64,000 nucleotides of DNA, from the NCBI RefSeq assembly GCF_002288925.2, contig NW_022097996.1, positions 6,442,686-6,506,685 of the forward strand, read 5' to 3'. Positions 24,172-36,900 of the stretch are shown here, piece after piece (positions within the stretch are counted from its first letter, which is position 1; every line of letters begins with the position of its first letter). The notes under the pieces are model-generated. The model was not told the origin of the DNA, searched no databases, and saw only the letters and a list, made by a program, of their open reading frames with translations. The position numbers and the translations under genes were made by a program. The stretch is from Delphinapterus leucas (lineage: Eukaryota; Chordata; Mammalia; Artiodactyla; Monodontidae).

Positions 24172-24293
24172 TTCTTTCTTTCTTTTTCTTTCTTTCTTCC
24201 TTCCTTCCTTTCTTTCTTTTTTTCTCTCTCTTTCTTCCTTCCTTCCTTCCTTCCTTTCTTTTTCTCTCTCTCTTTCTTTCTTTCTTTTTTTCC
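24172..24293. repeat. 122-bp pure pyrimidine tract
   Basis: No purine occurs on the + strand across 122 bases built from TTTC, TTCC and TC units. Such tracts can adopt triplex (H-DNA) structure and are prone to slippage. It ends beside a short inverted repeat and a tandem duplication. Confidence 0.97.
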
Positions 24294-24296
24294 GCA

Positions 24297-24527
24297 TTGC
24301 GGAGGACTTCAAAGGGTAAGAATGTATGGATAAAATACTGAAAAAAACATTCTCTAGCTTTAATTTTGGGACTCACCAGATCAGGACAGACCCTGGGTTA
24401 CAGTTTAAAAGCTTGCGGAGGACTTCAAAGGGTGAGAATGTATGGATAAAATACTGAAAAAAAACTCCCTAGCTTTAATTTTGGGACTCACCAGATCAGG
24501 ACAGACCCTGGGTTACAGTTTAAAAGC
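24297..24527. repeat. Two-copy tandem duplication, unit 116 bp
   Basis: 24297-24412 and 24413-24527 both start TTGCGGAGGACTTCAAAGGG and end GGTTACAGTTTAAAAGC. They differ at only a few positions: GTAAG versus GTGAG, and ACATTCTCTAGC versus ACTCCCTAGC after the A-run. The near identity means a recent event. Confidence 0.97.
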
Positions 24528-24748
24528 TACAGTACACACATCAAAATGGACATTAGTACGTTGCATAAACACAAATTGATCAACGTCGTGAACTACAACA
24601 TGAGCAACATTTCCTCAAAACTAATTGTACTAAACTGAAATATAGAGGAAAAGTCAGATGATAGATCATAGCTAGATAGAGAATGGGAGGGAAAGGGAGA
24701 GAGGTCATTATTATATGCCAACCTACCTTTTGACAAAACTGTTCCGTG

Positions 24749-24751
<3 letters not shown>

Positions 24752-24793
<42 letters not shown>
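24752..24793. repeat. (CA)n microsatellite
   Basis: About 21 perfect CA units following GTGTATA. Confidence 0.97.
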
Positions 24794-24794
<1 letters not shown>

Positions 24795-24795
<1 letters not shown>

Positions 24796-25012
24796 CAGCA
24801 ATTACTAAACACCAGGCATTATTCCAAGCACTGTATATAGATATAGATATAGATGTAGATATACATAGGTAGATAGAACTATTTAATCCTTTTGACAACT
24901 TCAGAGGTAGATACTATTCTTGTTCCCATTTTGTAGTGAGGAGACAGAGGTAAAGCCTGCCCAAGATCCCAGAGCTTGTGAATAGAGAAACTGGGTTTAA
25001 AAACTAAGCAAT
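24795..25012 (-). mobile_element. MIR SINE remnant with GATA expansion
   Basis: Reverse MIR: CACCAGGCATTATTCCAAGC, then a (TAGATA)n-like tract at 24834-24878, then 'tttgtagtgaggagacagag' and GCCCAAGATCCCAGAGCTTG. The simple repeat has grown inside the MIR. Confidence 0.8.
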
Positions 25013-25179
25013 TTACGAAAAGTTCTCAGAATATAATGTAATCTTGGTCTACCTCACAAATCAGGTAATATATATACAAATTACAGAGCCTTTTAATTAC
25101 TTATAGGTATTCTTACCATAAGTACATTTATTTTATTGACATGCAAAAGCCTGTATGTTTCACACTATCTGAAACTCTG
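25013..25179. other. Single-copy DNA
   Basis: AT-rich, nothing recognised. Confidence 0.5.
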
Positions 25180-26230
25180 CTTGTGAGCAAATCTTCAGTG
25201 CAAGGCACCAAGGACATGATAACTTTTGCACTAAATCCATTTACTCTGCAAACGTGAAGAAGTACAGATTTGGTCCTTCGAGGTTAAGCGATATGTAAAT
25301 ATTTTTAGTGAAACTACTGGTACGTGAACTAGCCTGGAACTGTTCTAAGCTGTCAGGGATCGGCTCTTACAAATTTGGAGCTGGTTTTAATTTAAGCACT
25401 GCAAGTGAAACACAACAAACTTAGAAGAGAACATGGTTACTCATTTGCGTCTTCAATTTAATAACGCCTCTAATTGTCCAGTTACCAAAGTCAGATCCAA
25501 AGGCTTCTTCTCTGCCAGAGGCAGCTGCTCAACAAAATGAACAGTGATTTGATTTTTCTGCAGGGTCCATGTTCATTCGCCATTCTCATGATGAATAAAT
25601 AATGCCAGGATGCCGTGGAGTTGTGGACCTTGCCCTGCTTGTGAAAAGGGCTGCATCTGTTTATTCTCAGACATTCATGATCCTAAAGGAATAAGACACC
25701 AGAGGCCTGTGAATGAGAAGGCCTTTTCAGACGTACAAAGCCTTCGCTCCTGAATCCACCTTAACCAGTTTGGAGGAAAGAGCTTTTGGCACCAAGGCAT
25801 CCTTCAGGGAAGACTGATAATGATCACTAAAGACATACTCGGGGCTGCTGCCTTGCTCACTTCAAAGGTTTTCTCTCTTAATCAACATTAAATCATCATT
25901 CTGCCAGGGATATGGGGACAGCTGTACACAATCTATTTGTTTTAAAACAGATTACAGTCAGGTCCCTCTGCCAAAGTATAAACTTCTTAATGTTGCATGT
26001 GCTTTCATATTTTTTAACTTGGAACTTTTATTTCTAATTTAGAGTCCCACATTAGCATTTGTATCTTGGCTTATGGATTGCATCTTCCCATAAAAGCGGA
26101 GCTAATAGTTTTATCAATTATCCAGACAATTTAAACAACCAAGCAGAGTAGGCCAAAACAAAACTTTTAAAAATAAATCATCCAAATGTTTCAGGCTGAA
26201 AAATATGAAGTCTCAACTCCCTACAGCATT
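25180..26230. promoter_or_regulatory. Candidate conserved noncoding block
   Basis: About 1 kb free of recognisable repeats, of mixed base composition, with stops in all frames and several homeodomain-like and SOX-like short motifs. It stands out against repeat-rich neighbours. This is inference from appearance only. Confidence 0.22.
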
Positions 26231-27721
26231 TTGTGTGGTGTATACACATAGCACACCAGGGTGTTTATCTTATTATTTGATATTAACCATCTCATATATG
26301 TAGTCATGTCTCTTCTTTTTTCTTCTCAAAAATGTAGATCCACATGCCCTACATCTTTGACCTTTGTTTTGATCCCATGACACTGGCAAGTCTAATCCTC
26401 CTTTTCCCTGGTGGTCCTGATAAGTTGGGGATAACTACAAAGACATTTTATTACCCAATTAAAGAAAAGATTGTTTTTAAAGATAATGACCCAGGGCCCT
26501 AAATTTCACCCCTAGTTGATCTCTCCAGTTTGGTACAAAAGAATATTAAGCAACAATATCTAAAGTCAATCAAAGATCATCACTTCAAAATTATATATAT
26601 TAAGTAGATACAATATACATTAAATAGATAACAATTTCTGCTACATTGAATTATAGTCAACTAACACCAAGTCTCACTTAGTTAAATTTGGTTTGAAACA
26701 ATACCATTAACAGTATAAATGATTATATAATTAGAAAATGTTCATGTTATGTACCGTTTTTATTGATTTTTGAGTAGTTTGTTGATAATTCAGTCTGAGT
26801 CATCACCTCCTTTGTACTGATTACTGAATCAAACAAGAGACTTTTTACTAAATTACTTTGCTACAGTATTAGATGAGAATCAATGAGTATTTCTTCTGGT
26901 CCTATTATTGTAGCATCTCTTGCTAGCAATGTCTTTTTAAATCTTTTACATTTGTGTTAGAAATATAAGAAGGGGAAAATAAATGTGGATTAGAATTTTC
27001 TTTTTTAAGACATATACCAGAAGATGTTGCTTTTATGGCTCTAAAATCTTAGGGTAATAAAACCCCCTCTACTAAATCAATTTTTTTCACTTACAATTTA
27101 TATTATGCAGACACTAGTGAAGATTTTGAATGTTTATTAGAGAGGTGCATTTGGTTTCTATAGTTTTCCATCATCAAGCATTTTATAAATGAAAAACTGA
27201 AGGAAGTGCAGACCCACAGAATAGAAGGAACGAAAGACCTCAGAAGATGAGCACCTCTTTTCTCCTATTTACATTTAAAAGAGTGCCAGTTGCCAGTAAA
27301 GGGAGTGCCATTAAGCCTACCCCCAAGAGTAAATACAGTCTAGAGCCCTGACCTCCTCCCACCCACATGTCCTAAGCCTGGAGACATCCAGGGATGGAAA
27401 CATTTAATCATCACTCTACTACCATCACACCTTCCAAGGCAGGAGGAAACCTCTGCCTCTGTCTGTATTTCAAGTGCTAACACATTGCACAATTGGCTTA
27501 CGGAAAGTCCAAAAGGACCCCCTGCATCAAGACCATGCTAGGACAGCTCAGCAGTGGATGAGCAGAAGTTTCTACCAGAGTGCAGGAGATGTGGAAACTA
27601 CTTCTCGTTTTCCCTGCTGCGTTCTCTCCTTTCCTTATTCCCAAGCCTTCAGCCCTCCTGATAAAATTCGTAACCCTTCTTACTTAGTTGTTGGGTCCCC
27701 AAACAGCCAAAAATGGTATAG
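26231..27721. other. AT-rich single-copy DNA
   Basis: No repeat or gene recognised. The 87-codon frame at 27474-27737 runs into the next MIR. Confidence 0.5.
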
Positions 27722-27965
27722 TTATGAGGCAGTATAACTTGGTGGTTGAGAACATGGGTGTTAGAATCACACACTCTACCTGAGTTCAAATCCTGGTTCT
27801 GTCACCGTTTATAGTGTACCATTGAGATGCTACTTAAATTCTCTGATATATAATAGAACCTATCTATAAGAGTGCTATGAGAATTAAATGAGAAAAAAAT
27901 ATACAATGTGCTTAGCATAGCACTTGGAAAATATAAATGCTCAATAAATATCATTATCACCTTAT
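27722..27965 (+). mobile_element. Near full-length MIR SINE
   Basis: It follows the whole MIR consensus order: GGCAGTATAACTTGGTGGTT, a tRNA-like GAGTTCAAATCCTGGTTCTG (box B) at 27782-27801, GAGAATTAAATGAG, 'gtgcttagcatagcacttgg' and CTCAATAAAT. It is the best preserved MIR in the window. Confidence 0.92.
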
Positions 27966-30289
27966 CATACATAGCATTCAGATCTGTGAAGGCAAAGCGT
28001 AAAAGCTACAAAAGAGATTATTGTGATGAATTATAGGGTGATACTATTATTCTATTATCACTAATTGGTATAATACCATAAAAAGGATTCCAAGTACAAT
28101 TCTCCTTGCTCTCCTGAACAAAAACGAATATGACTCCAAAATAACAGATAACCATTAACAGCCATAATTGGGAGAGAGGAGAAATTTACTTTATAGGTTG
28201 ATTTATATGATGGTTGTGAGCAGCTGTCTTCAGAATTCCTGAAAGGACACCCAACTCCCAAGGGAAGCAATGGAAACCCTTTGATTGCTGCATTCCTCAA
28301 CCATCATCAAAGTGTTTATTTAGTCTGAAAGCCTAACTGGTTCATCATCTCTAGAGGTTTTATAGCTAACAGTTTATCCTTAAGTTCAAGAATTCATATC
28401 ACCAGTGGAATTTTTTCCATCAGAGCGAAATATCTAGGTTTCAACACTGAGGGAGCACATCCAAGCATTTTATGACTGGACTTCTTAGAACTTCTCAAGA
28501 CTGAAATAAGAATTTTATTTGACATGTTGTGTGATGCAAACATTTACTCTTTATCTTTTCTTCAGATTCTTAATCAAAACATTTCTCTTAGTTATTTGTA
28601 CTTGCAGTAATCTTTGATCAGCTTCTTGTAATTTTTTTAAAGAAATCAAGTTCTATTATTTTATATAAGAAAATAATATTTTATGTCAAGTTCTATATTT
28701 TATATCAAAATATTATATATATAATTATTTTATATATTTTCATGGTCAAAGTTGCAGATATTTGTCCTGAAATATTGAAATATCAGAGTCCTGAATATGG
28801 AGTAGGGGAAATTATGAATAATTGAAATATTAACAAAAGGTCACTTAGAGCCCCTGAAACTCAAAAACTTCATATATACTAGGGCAGGAAAATAATCGAC
28901 TGAAAAATGTATTTAAAAGAAACAACCAGAAGAGGAAAAATTCCTCCTAAATAGGAGCATGTTTGAGCTGATTTGAAGAAACTAAACATAAAATGAATCA
29001 TGTTTCATGTCTTTTAAAGGGCAGTATTGACTAAAAGTATTGATAAAGGTAATATTGCACTCAAAAATTATCCAGGCAGTATAACCATTCTACGTATTAT
29101 AACAACACTTAGTCATAGGAAAGATGCATTATGGGCCATTATCACTGGAAAAACTTTATTTTGGATGGTTGAACTTCTTAAAGTAAGGCTGGGTTTCCAT
29201 CCTTTGAGACAGAGCCAGCTAAGTGGGCAAACCTAGTATCCACCACTTCCTCTAATCTAATTATGTTTTACTAAACATAAAAGTCTATGTTTTGATGTGT
29301 TATCCTTTTCAAGAGTTAGGGGGTGATTCCTCAATAATTAATAATTACAAGTGAATAATAAATGCTGAAATCTCTTGCCTGTGAGAGTTTTTTGAAATTT
29401 CATGTAAGAAATCACTTGTTCCCCCCTCATATATTGTAGGGATTTAGTCCCACAGTATTTGCTGTGCTACATCATTTTATCCAAAGCTGCATATAGTTGA
29501 TTCCTTAGAATGTTCTTGCTTTGTGTAAAATAAGCTATATGAAATCATTTCGCCTACCTTCTCAAAATTAGAGGTAAGATTTTCCAACATTTTAAATGAT
29601 ATGTGAGGGGGATATATTTAAGTAGAAAAATGGCTCTTATTATTCAAGGTTTTCCAAGTTTTTATATATTTTTGGTCCACGTATGAGAAAATATAACTAA
29701 AACTGTATTAAATAATTGATCAGCAATACAAATTGTGTCCATACACAGTGAAGAGTTAGAACATTTGGGATGGGTCCATCCCAAATGCTCAGTTTCATGA
29801 AATATTTATATAATTAAGACAAAATGACATTCTAGCTTGAACTATGTGGATAACTGGTTCAAGTCTCCAATTTACTGTGCAAATATAGTCACCATCAGCA
29901 TGATAAAATTATATCTATAATAAAGAGACCTCAAAAGCCTGAGCCATCCGGGTCAGAAAATTGAAAACAAAGCCAAATGTTTACTCGAAATCAAACCCAG
30001 AACTTCTTTTGAAATTCACTGAAAGAGCAATCATTTCCAATGTCTTTTCACCTTCTGGTATGAGATGGGAGTCAAACTGGAAATACTGAAACGCTTTAAG
30101 AAAGGCAGTAAAACAAGACTTCTTGTACGACTTCCAGATGAAAGAGTTTTGAATAAGCATTTAATCATGTGGATCCTGGTTCAAGCCAAGCTGAACCTCA
30201 AAGGTTTACCTGTGCTCATTATTTAGAATTCACTAAGGAATGGAAACTCATTGCATCTACTGGGAACACTGACGGTGAAATGATTTCTT
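27966..30289. other. AT-rich single-copy DNA
   Basis: It contains an imperfect AT-rich local repeat at 28630-28740 (CAAGTTCTAT occurs twice). No gene recognised. Confidence 0.5.
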
Positions 30290-30600
30290 AAGGAAACTGA
30301 ATGTTTATGTTAAGCCCATAGTTGTGGTCCATCTGGCAAAGGGGAGCAAAAGAACGCCGCAGTCCTGCCAGGCTGTTTGGAGGGGGTTTTGTTTTCAAAT
30401 CCTGTGCTCTCGAAACCTTGAGACGTTTTATTCTTGCACAGGCTTTTAAGTCTGAATCAATGTGCCAGCTAATTTTCCTAGCTGATTTTAAATTTCTGTC
30501 AATTTGTATAATGGAAGTCTGTTCTGATTTTAAAAAATGCTCTTGGAAAGGTAGTTGTTTAGGATATGACAAGGAATATTAATAAAATGAAATCGTATTA
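30290..30600. promoter_or_regulatory. Candidate conserved noncoding block
   Basis: A repeat-free stretch with intact-looking motif clusters (CCAGCTAATTTTCC near 30465-30478, and 'ctgattttaaatttctgtca' at 30482-30501). Frames of 86 and 94 codons overlap on opposite strands. Neither shows domain features, so a regulatory element is the more natural reading. Not tested. Confidence 0.28.
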
Positions 30601-31604
30601 GTTACCTATGAATTGTTCACAAAACACACATTTGACAAATCACAATTTAAAGTTAAGTAGTGTAGTGAGCGTATTAAGAAGGCTTACCTCCAAAGATATT
30701 TTTGAATTTGTCGTATTTTGCAATCGAGTCAACGTTGACGGTCTGCCACATCGGCAAATCAACCCGGTAAAACCCATACTTTCTACTGTGTCATGAAGAT
30801 GCAGCCAATAATCAAAGAGGAAAAAATTCAGGATTTTTCCTGTAAACAGAATTCTCCTTCAGAGCACCAGGGTCAACTTTCCTGAGATCTTGTCTTAAGG
30901 CTCACTGGAGAATCTAAACTGAATAAATTGGCACTACTTAGAGGTGGCTCTAACGTAATTTGGCATAAATCCAGAGCTGATTTTATTTCTCTTTCCTTTT
31001 AGAAGGTGACAGCACCTCTTCCCTGAGACAGGATACCCAAGCACACTGTATACACACTCTGAAAGATCATGCTTACAACTGTCACGTGAAGGAACTTACA
31101 AAGTTACATTTCCACACTGTTTTGGCTAACCTCCACATCCTGACAGTAACCAGACTATATGTTTCACTTGTTCTGAAGCCATATATAAACAATAGAATGA
31201 TATAAAGAATAAAACAAACTGCTTTCCAAAAACGAAGTCTGTAAATCACAGTGCAGCAAGTTCTGCTTCCAAAACATCTAAACTCTTCCCAGTTGCCAGT
31301 AATATCTACCACAGAAGAGTCACTGAATTACTTTCGATAGGGACTGGCTAACCTTACCAAAGCAATTACTGAAAAATGAAAGAAAAATTAGAGATCCTGG
31401 GAATATTACTTTAAAGAGTTTATCATAGATGAAGTTAATAGCACCACGAAAAGGGGGTGCTTTACACAAGCACTAGAAAAAGTACCCTCTTATTGAGAAC
31501 CCAAACAACGGGGGGAGTGAAATCAATGTTGATATTCTACTGACCACTGTGCACTGTCATCCTTAGTAACTCTGCCTGGAAGAATCTGAAGGTCATGTGT
31601 TTAG
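30601..31604. other. Single-copy DNA
   Basis: No repeat or gene recognised. Confidence 0.5.
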
Positions 31605-32400
31605 ATTTTTTTAAAAAATTAAACTCTTTTATGGAAGTATAACATACATATATAGAGTTCAAGAATCATTTCAGCTCAGTGAATTTTTGCAAAGTAAATA
31701 TTCTAACTGCTCACACCCAAATCAAGAAACAGATCATTACCTGCATCTTAGAAGACCCCCTCATGGCCCCTCCAAGTCACCATCCCATCCTCTTCAAACA
31801 CCATGAATTGCCTGTTTGCGAAGCTTAAATAAATAGAATCACACAGTATATGCTCTTTTGTGTCTCTCTTCAGACATAATTTGCTTAAATTCCATTTGCG
31901 AGATTTGTATGGGTTGTGGCATGGGTCAGATCCTCTTTCTTTTTCATGGTTCATAGTGTCCATCTTGTGAATATACCACAATGCATTTGTCCATTCTACA
32001 GCTGCTGCACATTTGGGTCATTTCCAGTTTTGTACTCTTACAGACAATGCTGTTCTCAGTATAATCACGCTTGTCTTTGGGTGAACATTTTTGTGTCTTC
32101 ATGTGGTAGGTATACCTAGAGGTGGAATTCTGGGGTCCTGAGGGATGCACATCTTCAAAGTGGTCCCATCAAAAGACACCCTGACACCACCAACAGTTAT
32201 CAGGGCTCTGGTCACTCCACACACCCTCACTAATAGTTGAACTGGTCTTTTCCATTGTCGCCCTTTAATTGCTAGATATTGGTATACCATGTGGGTTTTC
32301 TGACGATTAATGAGTCTGTACAGCTCTTCATAGGGACAGTGCTCATTTGGATATATTCCTTTGTGAAGTATCTGTTCAAGCCTTTGCATAGCTCAGTTTT
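31605..32400 (-). mobile_element. Old L1M LINE remnant, reverse
   Basis: It follows the reverse complement of mammalian L1M ORF2 and 3' end for about 800 bp: GGAAGTATAACATACATATA at the tail side, ATAGAATCACACAGTATATG, TGTGAATATACCACAATGCA, ACCTAGAGGTGGAATTCTGG and 'gaagtatctgttcaagcc' at the far side. Many substitutions and indels; no reading frame survives. Confidence 0.88.
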
Positions 32401-32479
32401 GCTTCAAATATTTCACTTTTCTCCCCTTACCAGTGAGAACTTTATATTTGGGGAAGACCAACTCAGAGCAGTCTTGTGC

Positions 32480-32672
32480 CAAATCACATCTGGCTCACTC
32501 CATCCTCACAGTTCTACCAGGTAGGTCTCACTTAACTACCCTCTCCCTTTTTAATCAGGGAGGATTCGGAGTCTCAGAGAGGTTAAGTAACGATCAAGAA
32601 GGCAACACAGTTCATAAGACCCAGAGCTAGGGTGTGAACTCAGGGTTTTCTTTAAGTTTCTGATCTTTCCAT
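32480..32672 (-). mobile_element. MIR SINE remnant, reverse
   Basis: The segments TCACTCCATCCTCACAGTTC, 'gagtctcagagaggttaagt' and GTGTGAACTCAGGGTTTTC follow the reverse MIR order. Confidence 0.75.
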
Positions 32673-33154
32673 TTGAAGTATTGAATCTAGGAAAATTTGT
32701 CATAACCAAAGGGATAAACTCCAACACATAATGAAGACCATTCTAAGGAAAATATTTGAAAAATACTTTTGCATTTATGCTCACGTCTTTGGTACAGTTA
32801 ATATTCTACTGAGGAGAGAAGTTATTCAAGTCAGTAAAGTCCCAGCCCAGCAACGCTTACGGAGCCACAGAATAGAATTTCACTCTCAGAAGCCAGGAGT
32901 CCTTAGCCATACATATTTACAATGTTACTCATCCTTTCCACAGAAACTTGAGGGAGTAATTACCACATGTGACATTTCTACAGATCGCTAAGTTAAAGTC
33001 AGGAACACAGAACTTCAACTTCACATTTTATCTACGAAATTCTCCTGCTGGAGACACATTTTACTGACTCATTCGATTGAAGAGAGTTAACTTGCTCATC
33101 TAGGTTTCCTGGGCCTTTTAGTAAATCTCAAACACAGAAGATGTTCTTTCAGTT
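32673..33154. other. Single-copy DNA
   Basis: No repeat or gene recognised. Confidence 0.5.
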
Positions 33155-33167
33155 TAGACGATGTTTA

Positions 33168-33430
33168 TTATTATTTTTTTTATTTGGAAGTTATTTTGAG
33201 TTCATGAAACTCATTCTCAGTTTAAAAAACATTTTTTTAATTAATTTATTTGGCTGCACTGGGTCTTAGTTGCGGCGCACGGGCTCTCTAGTTGTGGCAT
33301 GCGGGCTGTAGAGAGCACGTGCTTAGTTGCCCCGCGGCATGTGGGATTTTAGTTCCCCAACCAGAGATTGAACCCACATCGCCTGCATTGGAAGGCGGAT
33401 TCTTAACCACTGGACCATCAGGGAAGTCCC
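33168..33430 (-). mobile_element. CHR-type SINE with extra sequence beyond its tail
   Basis: The SINE body (33251-33430, ending GACCATCAGGGAAGTCCC) is reverse-oriented with an A/T-rich tail to about 33225. The best direct repeat, TAGACGATGTTTA at 33155-33167 and TAGATGATGTTTA at 33431-33443 (12 of 13 bases), lies outside a further stretch of roughly 55-60 bp that is not SINE. That stretch ends in a second T-rich run. Confidence 0.75.
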
Positions 33431-33443
33431 TAGATGATGTTTA

Positions 33444-33864
33444 AATTGAGAAGGAAAGAAAGGAAATCTGTCATGCCACGTTCTCTGAAAATCTGTTCTG
33501 CAATTAAAAATGTTTGAAAAATACTAGATTAGACACAGTTAAACTGTTTGCTTTGCAGCATACCTTCTGCAAAACTTTCAATATCTCAGTATTGCCATAT
33601 GTCTCCTAGGAGGTGATAGAGTGTGTAACTGTGTCAAAATGTATTTTACTGTAGAATTTTTTTAATTTTACACATTAACATCTACGAGCTACTGGTGTTC
33701 AACAGACCATGGTTTAGAAAATTCTGACTTTTTTTTAAAGGCCAGACACAATAAGGAAGCACATAAAATTTGAGAACAAGTTAACACAAATACCAGACTA
33801 TCAAGAGGAACCCACGAGCCAAAGAACAGCATTTTAATGGAGACACTTGGAAAAGTAGCTATCA
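33444..33864. other. Single-copy or weakly repeat-like DNA
   Basis: Some wording near 33680-33730 resembles old dispersed repeats but is not assignable. Confidence 0.35.
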
Positions 33865-33948
33865 CAGGCCAGTGGCTAGAACCATGCCCAGTTTCTGGTA
33901 GAAACTTGGTGAATTTGTGTTGAATGATGAATGGGTGAATATGAGTCA
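33865..33948 (+). mobile_element. L2 3'-end remnant
   Basis: 'accatgcccagtttctggta' at 33881-33900 followed by GTGTTGAATGATGAATGGGT is the L2 terminal layout. Confidence 0.5.
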
Positions 33949-36900
33949 GCTGTTCTGTTTAAAGAAATACTGATACGTTTTAAAGAAAACACATCACTAT
34001 TTCTTTTCCTTGTCCTATGTAGAATCAAAGTTACAGAAAGAAAGGGGGAAGAAGTGACAAAATACTTCAAAATGTTGGTGTCTTTATTGAAATTAGGCAA
34101 AAAAATTGTGAAAGGTTGTCTATCCATTTTTTAATAAATATTTGATGAAGGAAGGAATAAATAAAGAGAAACTCAGAGCAAGAAGGAGGATTGTTTGTGG
34201 AAGGGACACTAGTACAGAGCCAAGGAACCAGACCCTCAGGAATAAAGACCACACATGCGTGTGCCTACATACACACACACACTCACATGCACACACCAAT
34301 ATCCAGTATCCTTTAGAAAAACTTCCTGACTCTCTCGAGGCAAACATTCAACTATTTTCACTCTATCTCTATGAAGTAGGTATTGCTAAAGGCAGGAGAG
34401 CATACGTGATGTGGGGAGATTTTGATATGGTTTTGAATTTTTCAACCACAAATACTCCAAATTTATGTTGGACAGCAGGACTGATTTATAACAGGGGAGA
34501 ATGGGAAAAGACAGTTGGTCATTTAGCTCTTGAATTATTTTTCTCTAGCATGTCTCTGTACCTCCCCAAACCTTTTCTTCTCTGCTTCCTTCTCCATGAC
34601 CTATTTAGGTTATTTCTCATGTTGATCTTCCTTGTCTTACTAAGAAAACGTGGTGATTAAAAGAAAGGAATTCAGAAAAATAGGGAAATGGATCAAAGAC
34701 ATTTCTTGTGAAAGAGATTTCCAGTTGAACATTAGAAGTGAAAAACTATGTGTAGCCTAAAGTTCTTCCCAGAAATATTCTTAAGTTTAAAAACTAGTAG
34801 CAGTGAATGTTGTTTTCTTCCTGATTTCATGGGGTCACATGTCTGGAGAGGCCCAGAATAGACTGTTGGCCACAGATGCATTTGTTCATCATCCCAATGC
34901 CTGGTTTTTCGCTTTCTATACAGTGAAAACCCACTCTTCCAGCCCTGTCTTTTTTGAGCCGTGACTCCTTGTACTTTCTCAAGCAAGGTGCCAGCACTGG
35001 TTACAACCATTACTGACAAAAGAGGTTAAGAGAGAGTAAAACTGCGAGTATAAATGTATGGGCAAAATATAGAAGTCTTCCCCGCCGCCTTGAGCTCCTC
35101 CATATGCCTCTGCAGCTTAGTGGCAGTCCTCAAGAGGAGCACCGTGTCTTTTTGTCCCGTGTATAAATTTACTCCGTAAATTAAAATGTTGACTTGTGCT
35201 CACCTGGTGTTTAAGAAGGTGAGTGATGACCTTGGGGGAGTATGTTTGTGTAGAACTGTGTCATAAAAGATGATGTCTTGGCCCAAGAAACTCGAGGTCC
35301 AGGTTTAGTCATTTGTTAAAAAAAAAAAAAAAAAACAGAGTTAAACGTAACTAACACATCAGGAGACTAAGGCTCTTGCCAAATGTAACTTTCTTTTAAG
35401 TCTGAAATGTCAGCTTTCACCCTGTGTTTTTAAGAAATATTTTTAGCATTTTCCTTTAAAGAGTTTCCCTGCTGATTTGGATCATTATTTAAGTTAGAAA
35501 ACAAAGCAATAAATGTTGTATGTTTTTCACCAATAAAGACCTTAAAGTGCTATCCATTGATTATTCTCCTCTGGTGCATTTATTGGATAATTATGGATTC
35601 AATTCAATGTGCCATTTATTTTCTGAAGTGACTAGGATTTGGCAGGTTTTGTGTATCCATTTATACACTCGTTTTGAGGTTAAAACATTAAAATATAGGT
35701 AATAGTGAGGAACTGCTTTTTTAACCATCTTCTTCCTATCATTTGTGTTACTGGTTTTCATTTTACCTGTTAAGTAAAATGAGTAGGTCTATGCCATCCA
35801 TCCACAGAGCTCTTTGGCAAATCACATTTTAGTGAAAGCCCCAAAGACAAATATCAAAAACAGATTGGCTTCATCTCATCCATGTTGTTTCCCAGAAAGT
35901 GGTTCCCATAATGTTCTGATTTTCTTACACTAGTTAATCTATTTTTTTTCAGGCAGAAATAAAATCCATATTTCAGGTTGACAAATATTGCCACTTAGGG
36001 TGATTAACTTAACATATATTAGGTTGTCACATATGCTGATAATGTGCTATTTCAGAAGCGACTATATTACAGTAAGTGTGCTATAGATGCAGATTTTATA
36101 AACCTAAAAGGAAATGATAACTCAGAAAAGGATTGAAAGTATTATATGCACCTAAAATCTTTAATGCAAGTTTTCTAAACATTCACCAAAAGTCTTATCA
36201 ATGGTTTAAGATCTCCGGGAATGCCTGGATTGATAAAGATTTCACTGGGAAGAAGATGAAATGTTACTATTTTTCTGTAGGGACAGTAGAAAATTACTAC
36301 CAAATTATTTGCTAAGTGCCACTCAGCCTATGCTTGTAAAGATGAAGTAAAATTCCTGATGTTTTGAGCTACGTATGAACATTGTAAATTGTATGTTAGC
36401 TTAGTCTAACATGCATGAACACTCATGCAAAACTCAAGTATATTCTGCTCAGATTTAAATTCATACTCATGGATTCAAAGTACTATCTGGAAATTTCACT
36501 GTCTTAAAGTCAAAAAAGCTTGTTCCTAAATTCACTGACAACATAAACACTGTCTTCCTTCTCTGGGCCATTCTTATCTATTAAGTGGAGATGCTCGTTC
36601 CTGAACATTTAAATAATGCATTCTTAACTCACTTTTGTTGACTGTCTCTGATAATAAACTGAGGTGCCATCTGCTTTATTTGGTCATAAACGCAGCTGTC
36701 AAGGACAGTCATGAAGAGAAAGTCATAATCTGAGTGACCTGTCATGCTTTCGGCACAAAACTTTCTTTAAAATTTTTCTATTTTATAGTAGATTTACATC
36801 AACATAAATCTGATTCATCATCTCTGTTAAGAGTCTCTTCTTTGGGTGATCACTTAATTTCTTTTCCCTCCTTTTTTTTTTTTTTTTTTAAGGATGTCAA

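Noticed and set aside
24297..24527. CRISPR-like direct repeats
   Set aside because: There are only two adjacent 116-bp copies without spacers, in a mammalian genome.
34142..34660. 172-codon frame with a hydrophobic C-terminal part
   Set aside because: It contains a Thr-His run from a CA repeat and matches no family I know. There is no splice or promoter context.
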